From Cercis canadensis (Eukaryota; Streptophyta; Magnoliopsida; Fabales; Fabaceae): 64,000 nucleotides of DNA. Numbering within the stretch: position 1 is the stretch's first letter; each line of letters starts with the position of its first letter. The stretch lies in assembly GCA_003255065.1 (NCBI GenBank), contig QAOA01005809.1:8700-72699 (forward strand). Reading direction: 5' to 3'. Shown piece after piece: positions 60,084 to 64,000 of the stretch. Position numbers and translations under genes: made by a program. Below the pieces are notes generated by a model. That model saw only the letters and a program-made list of their open reading frames with translations, searched no databases and was not told the DNA's origin.

Positions 60084-63000
60084 TGTTGTATATATCAGAT
60101 AGGAAATCAGACGTGGCAGTTAGTTAGTCAGTTAGTTAAGCTTCAGTTAGATAGTTATCAGATCTAGATGCTATATATATAGCTTGCGATCATTGTATCT
60201 ATTCATTCATTCAATATATGAGATTCATTTCTTCTCATTTTTCTCTCTCGATCACTCTCAATATGGTATCAGAGCACTCTGTGCTGTGAAACTCTGCATC
60301 TCTAAAGATTTTTTTTTTTCATCCTCTTGCTTCATATCAATGGCATCTGGTTCAATTGACAACATGTCCAACCCATTTTTCTTGCATCCATCCGATTCCC
60401 CAGGATTGGTTCTTGTTTCTCAACCCCTCACTAGAGAAAACTACAATTCTTGGCGTAGGGCAATGAGAATGGCATTGATGACCAAGAACAAGCTTGGGTT
60501 CATTGATGGCTCCATTGAACAACATGATCCCTCAACTACTTCATTGTTTCTGATCTGGCAACGGAATAACAATGTTGTAGCATTATGGTTGCTGAATTCG
60601 ATCTCTAAGGAGATTGCTGCTAGTGTGATCTATTCTACCACTACTTATGAAATCTGGAATGATTTACAAGAAAGATTTCAGCAGCAGAATGGTCCAAGGA
60701 TCTTCCAACTCAAAAAGGAAATTCTTAATCTCACACAGGGCACTCTATTTGTTGGACAATACTTCACCAAACTCAAGGGACTTTGGAAAGAACTTGGTGA
60801 GTATAGGCCAATGCATTCTTGCACATGTGGAGGAGCAAAACCTTTAATTGATCATCTTCATCAAGAATATGTATTATGCTTTCTCATAGGACTCAATGAG
60901 TCATTTTCTCAAGTCAGAGGGAAAATCTTGTTAATGGATCCTCTTCCACCTATCAATAAGGTTTTCTCATTGCTGGTTCAAGAAGAAATGCAAAGAGAAA
61001 TTGGTACCTCTTTGGTCCCATTTGATACACAATCTACATATGCCATGTCACACTCACATCCAAAGAACAATCATGCTGGCAAACAAGGGCACGTGAAGAA
61101 AGACAGACCTCTATGTGCTCATTGTGGTGTTCTTGGACATACAAAGGGTAAATGCTATAAGCTTCATGGCTATCCTCCAAGGTTCAAGAAGGGAAGACAG
61201 GCTGGAAATGTGAATCAAGTTTCAGATGTTTCAAATGCAAGTCAGAAACAGTCCTTGGATCAATCACTGCAAATGACCTCACAACAATATCAACAGTTAA
61301 TTCATCTACTCCAGATCCAATTGTCACAAGCAGCCATACCTGATCTAGACAATTCTTCAGAATCACTCCCTACTGGTATGATTCTTTCTACAACTAATAC
61401 AAATTCTGTGATAAGTCCTGAATGTTGGATCATTGATTCAGGGGCAACTTCACATGTCAATCATTCCATTAAATTTTTTACATCCTACCAGTATTTGAAA
61501 AATCATTTTGTAACTCTTCCAAATAATTCTAGAGTCTGAGTTGCAGCAATTGGTACAGTACAATTGTCATCTAATTTTCAATTGCATAAAGTTCTTTACA
61601 TTCCATCTTTCCATGTTAATCTCATATCAGTAACAGCTTTATTGCAACAATCAAATCTTACTGTCACTTTTTACCATGATTCCTTCCAAATCCAAGATCA
61701 CACCAAATTGAGGATGATTGGCAAGGGTAACAAGTGCATAGGCTTATACATTTACCAACCCAAACAACCAGTTGTTGCTGATATGGGACATGTCCATAAT
61801 GTCAAAAATGACTCTCTTGTAAGAAATTCATCTACTATTCATTCTAAAAATCAATTTCCTTGTATTTCAGATTTACATTCTTCTAGTCCTGCCCATTTGT
61901 GGCATGCTAGACTAGGTCATTTGTCTGATAAAGTCTTACAAATACTCGGTAATAAAATTCCTTTTTCCTGTCCTTTGCATTATTCTTTTAAATCTTGTCA
62001 GATTTGTCCACTTTCAAAACTTCGAAGATTATCTTTCATTTCTCATAATCACATGTCTGATGCACCTTTTGATCTCATCCATTGTGACATATGGGGACCT
62101 TATCATCATCAACCTCATGATGGTAAGAATTATTTCCTCACAATTGTTGATGACTGCACCAGATTCACATGGGTTTATATGCTGAAACAAAAGTTAGAGG
62201 CTACTACTTCTATTATTAGCTTTTTTGCAATGATTAAAACTCAGTTTGGGAAGAAAATAAAATAAATCCGGACTGACAATGCGAAAGAGTTAGCTTTAAC
62301 AGCCTTTTTGCAAAATGAAGGAACCCTTCACCAATTCTCATGCCCATATAGACCAGAGCAAAACTCAATAGTTGAAAGAAAACATCAGTATTTGTTAAAT
62401 GTGGCAAGATCACTGATGTTTCAATCCAACATGCCTCTACAGTTTTGGGGTGAGTGTATAGCTACAAAAATTTTCCTCATAAATCGCACACCATCACCAC
62501 TACTAAAAACCCAATCACCATATCAGTTCTTTACACCAAGGAGCCCAATTATGCAGCATTAAAGGTGTTTGGTTGCCTTTACTTTATGTCAATTCCACTT
62601 CATGAAAGAAATAAATTTTCTCCAAGAGCCATGCCTATCATATTCATGGGCTATCCTTTGGGATACAAAGGATACAAGTTGTATAGCCTTCAAACCAGAA
62701 AATTTCTTATCTCCAAGGATGTGCTTTTTCATGAGAATGTGTTTCCTTTTCAAGCACTTCCCAAAATTGCTGCCATAGTGGATCTCTTTCAAGATGTGGT
62801 TCTTCCTCAGCCTGTTAACCTTACTTCTACTACATTAGATGTTTATCTTGCACCAGAAAATGAGAATTCTGCAAATCCATCTCATCAAACTAATCCTGCA
62901 CCGGCAACTGAAATTCCAACAACTTCATCTAGTCGCAGAACCAACAGAATCATCAAATTTCCTACCTACTTACAAGATTATATGTGTTCCCTATCACCTC

Positions 63001-64000
63001 CTTCAACCACTTATCCAATACAACAAGTAGTCACATATGACAAATTGTCCCTTACCTACAAAAGTTTCATTATGCAGTTATCCAGCATATATGAACCTTA
63101 GTTTTATCACCAAGCTGTGAAATTTCCTGAATGGCATACAACAATGAAGGAAGAACTATATGCACTTAAAGCTAATAACACATGGACAATAGTTTCCCTT
63201 CCCAAAGGCAAACACACCATTGGGTGCCGATGGATATACAAAGTCAAATACAAGGCTGATGGTACTTTAGACAGGTATAAGTCTCGTTTGGTTGCAAAGG
63301 GATAGATTCAGTAGGCAGGGATTGATTTTCTATACACTTTTTCACCAGTAGCCAAGATTACCACTGTTAGACTCTTGCTCTCGGTTGCAGCTGTCAAACA
63401 TTGGACAATGATTCAATTAGATGTGAATAATGCCTTCCTCAATGAGGATTTGTTTGAAGAAGTTTACATACAGCTCCTTCTGGGATATTCAGTTAAGGGG
63501 GAGCACATGGTGTGTAAGCTTAATAAGTCCCTCTATGGATTAAGACAAGCTTCTCGCCAATGGTTCCACCAATTTTCAACCACCTTACTTTAGCATGGCT
63601 TCTCTCAATCCTATAATGATTATTCTCTGTTCACTATTGGAAAAGGTCCCACACTTGTCATTCTCTTAGTTTATGTTGATGACATAATCCTTGCTGGTCC
63701 CAATGCAAAAATAGTCCATTCTGTTCAACAATTATTACAAAAACTATTCAAAGTCAAAATCATTGGTGAGTTGAAGTATTTTCTTGGTTTGGAAATAGCT
63801 CATTCAGCTAAAGGGATACATCTCTCACAAAGGAAATATGTTTTGCAGCTGTAGGAAGACATTGGCTTCTCAGCCTCCAAACCTATGATTGTTCCAATGG
63901 AACCCAACCTCAAACTTAACAACACTGATGGGGATTTGCTGCATGATGCATCCATGTATAGAAGATTGATTGGTCGACTTATGTATCTCACAATATCAAG
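60084..64000 (+). mobile_element. Ty1/copia retrotransposon, truncated by the window end
   Basis: A probable 5' LTR of about 180 bp (60084-60263; left edge uncertain) is followed by the primer-binding site TGGTATCAGAGC at 60264. Then come gag from about 60340 (copia gag pattern LxxENYNSWRRAM), a CCHC zinc knuckle near 61110-61160, protease DSGATSH near 61435, GAG-pre-integrase and integrase about 61890-62560, and reverse transcriptase from about 63130 with YVDD near 63675. RNase H and the 3' LTR lie past 64000. The order is complete so far, but coding is broken in at least five places. Age cannot be judged without the second LTR. Confidence 0.9.

Noticed and set aside
1-64000. CRISPR array, operon or bacterial-type defence system
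   Set aside because: The DNA is clearly plant nuclear, with spliced genes and plant retroelements; repeats seen are tandem duplications, MITEs and LTRs with no spacer structure.

Overview
The window is eudicot plant nuclear DNA. It is AT-rich, with intron-rich genes, Ty1/copia retrotransposons primed from initiator-tRNA-Met (TGGTATCAGAGC), SINE/MITE debris and assembly Ns. Gene content (midasin, a CXE17-type carboxylesterase, a SWEETIE/HEATR5-type HEAT protein) is plant-specific in form. The copia gag sequences remind me of a grapevine-type family, but that is recall, not evidence, so I do not name a species.

Layout. 1-4570: the 5' end of a MIDASIN (MDN1) gene on the + strand. Its promoter/5'UTR is duplicated in tandem, it has six exons through the first AAA+ Walker A motif, exons 5-6 are duplicated in tandem, and I find no later exon. 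4571-14130: gene-poor DNA with a SINE bounded by target-site duplications, another likely SINE, and a hAT element nested in a larger terminal-inverted-repeat element. 14214-15245: an intact intronless carboxylesterase gene. 15246-19005: gene-poor, with two assembly-type duplications around single Ns and a repeat matching, in inverse orientation, one on the other side of the esterase.

19006-53797 (minus strand): 39 exons of one SWEETIE/HEATR5-type gene. Every splice phase agrees, giving 5769 coding bases (1922 codons plus stop). The first ~400 residues expected for the family are absent and should lie upstream, past a copia cluster and a 166-base gap. Its introns hold most of the mobile DNA here: a Mutator-type foldback element with 9-bp target duplication, other foldback MITEs, LINE remnants, an inverted pair of copia pieces, and one nearly complete copia element with a 5-bp target duplication. 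The largest intron (29261-40820) is 11.6 kb, mostly retroelement.

53887-64000: nested copia fossils, a gap (56395-56560), gene-poor DNA with tandem repeats, and a long copia element running off the window end. All LTR elements seen are broken, though the one at 35225-40446 is nearly complete.

The three host genes are not an operon or pathway: midasin acts in 60S ribosome maturation, CXE17 is an alpha/beta hydrolase, and SWEETIE is a HEAT scaffold linked to sugar metabolism and, by homology, AP-1 trafficking. I found no convincing undescribed system. The most useful observations are structural: the broken and duplicated MDN1 start, isolated Ns flanked by direct repeats that look like unmerged contig overlaps, a likely GC-AG intron, a repeat-extended acidic C-terminus, and the mobile-element architecture.
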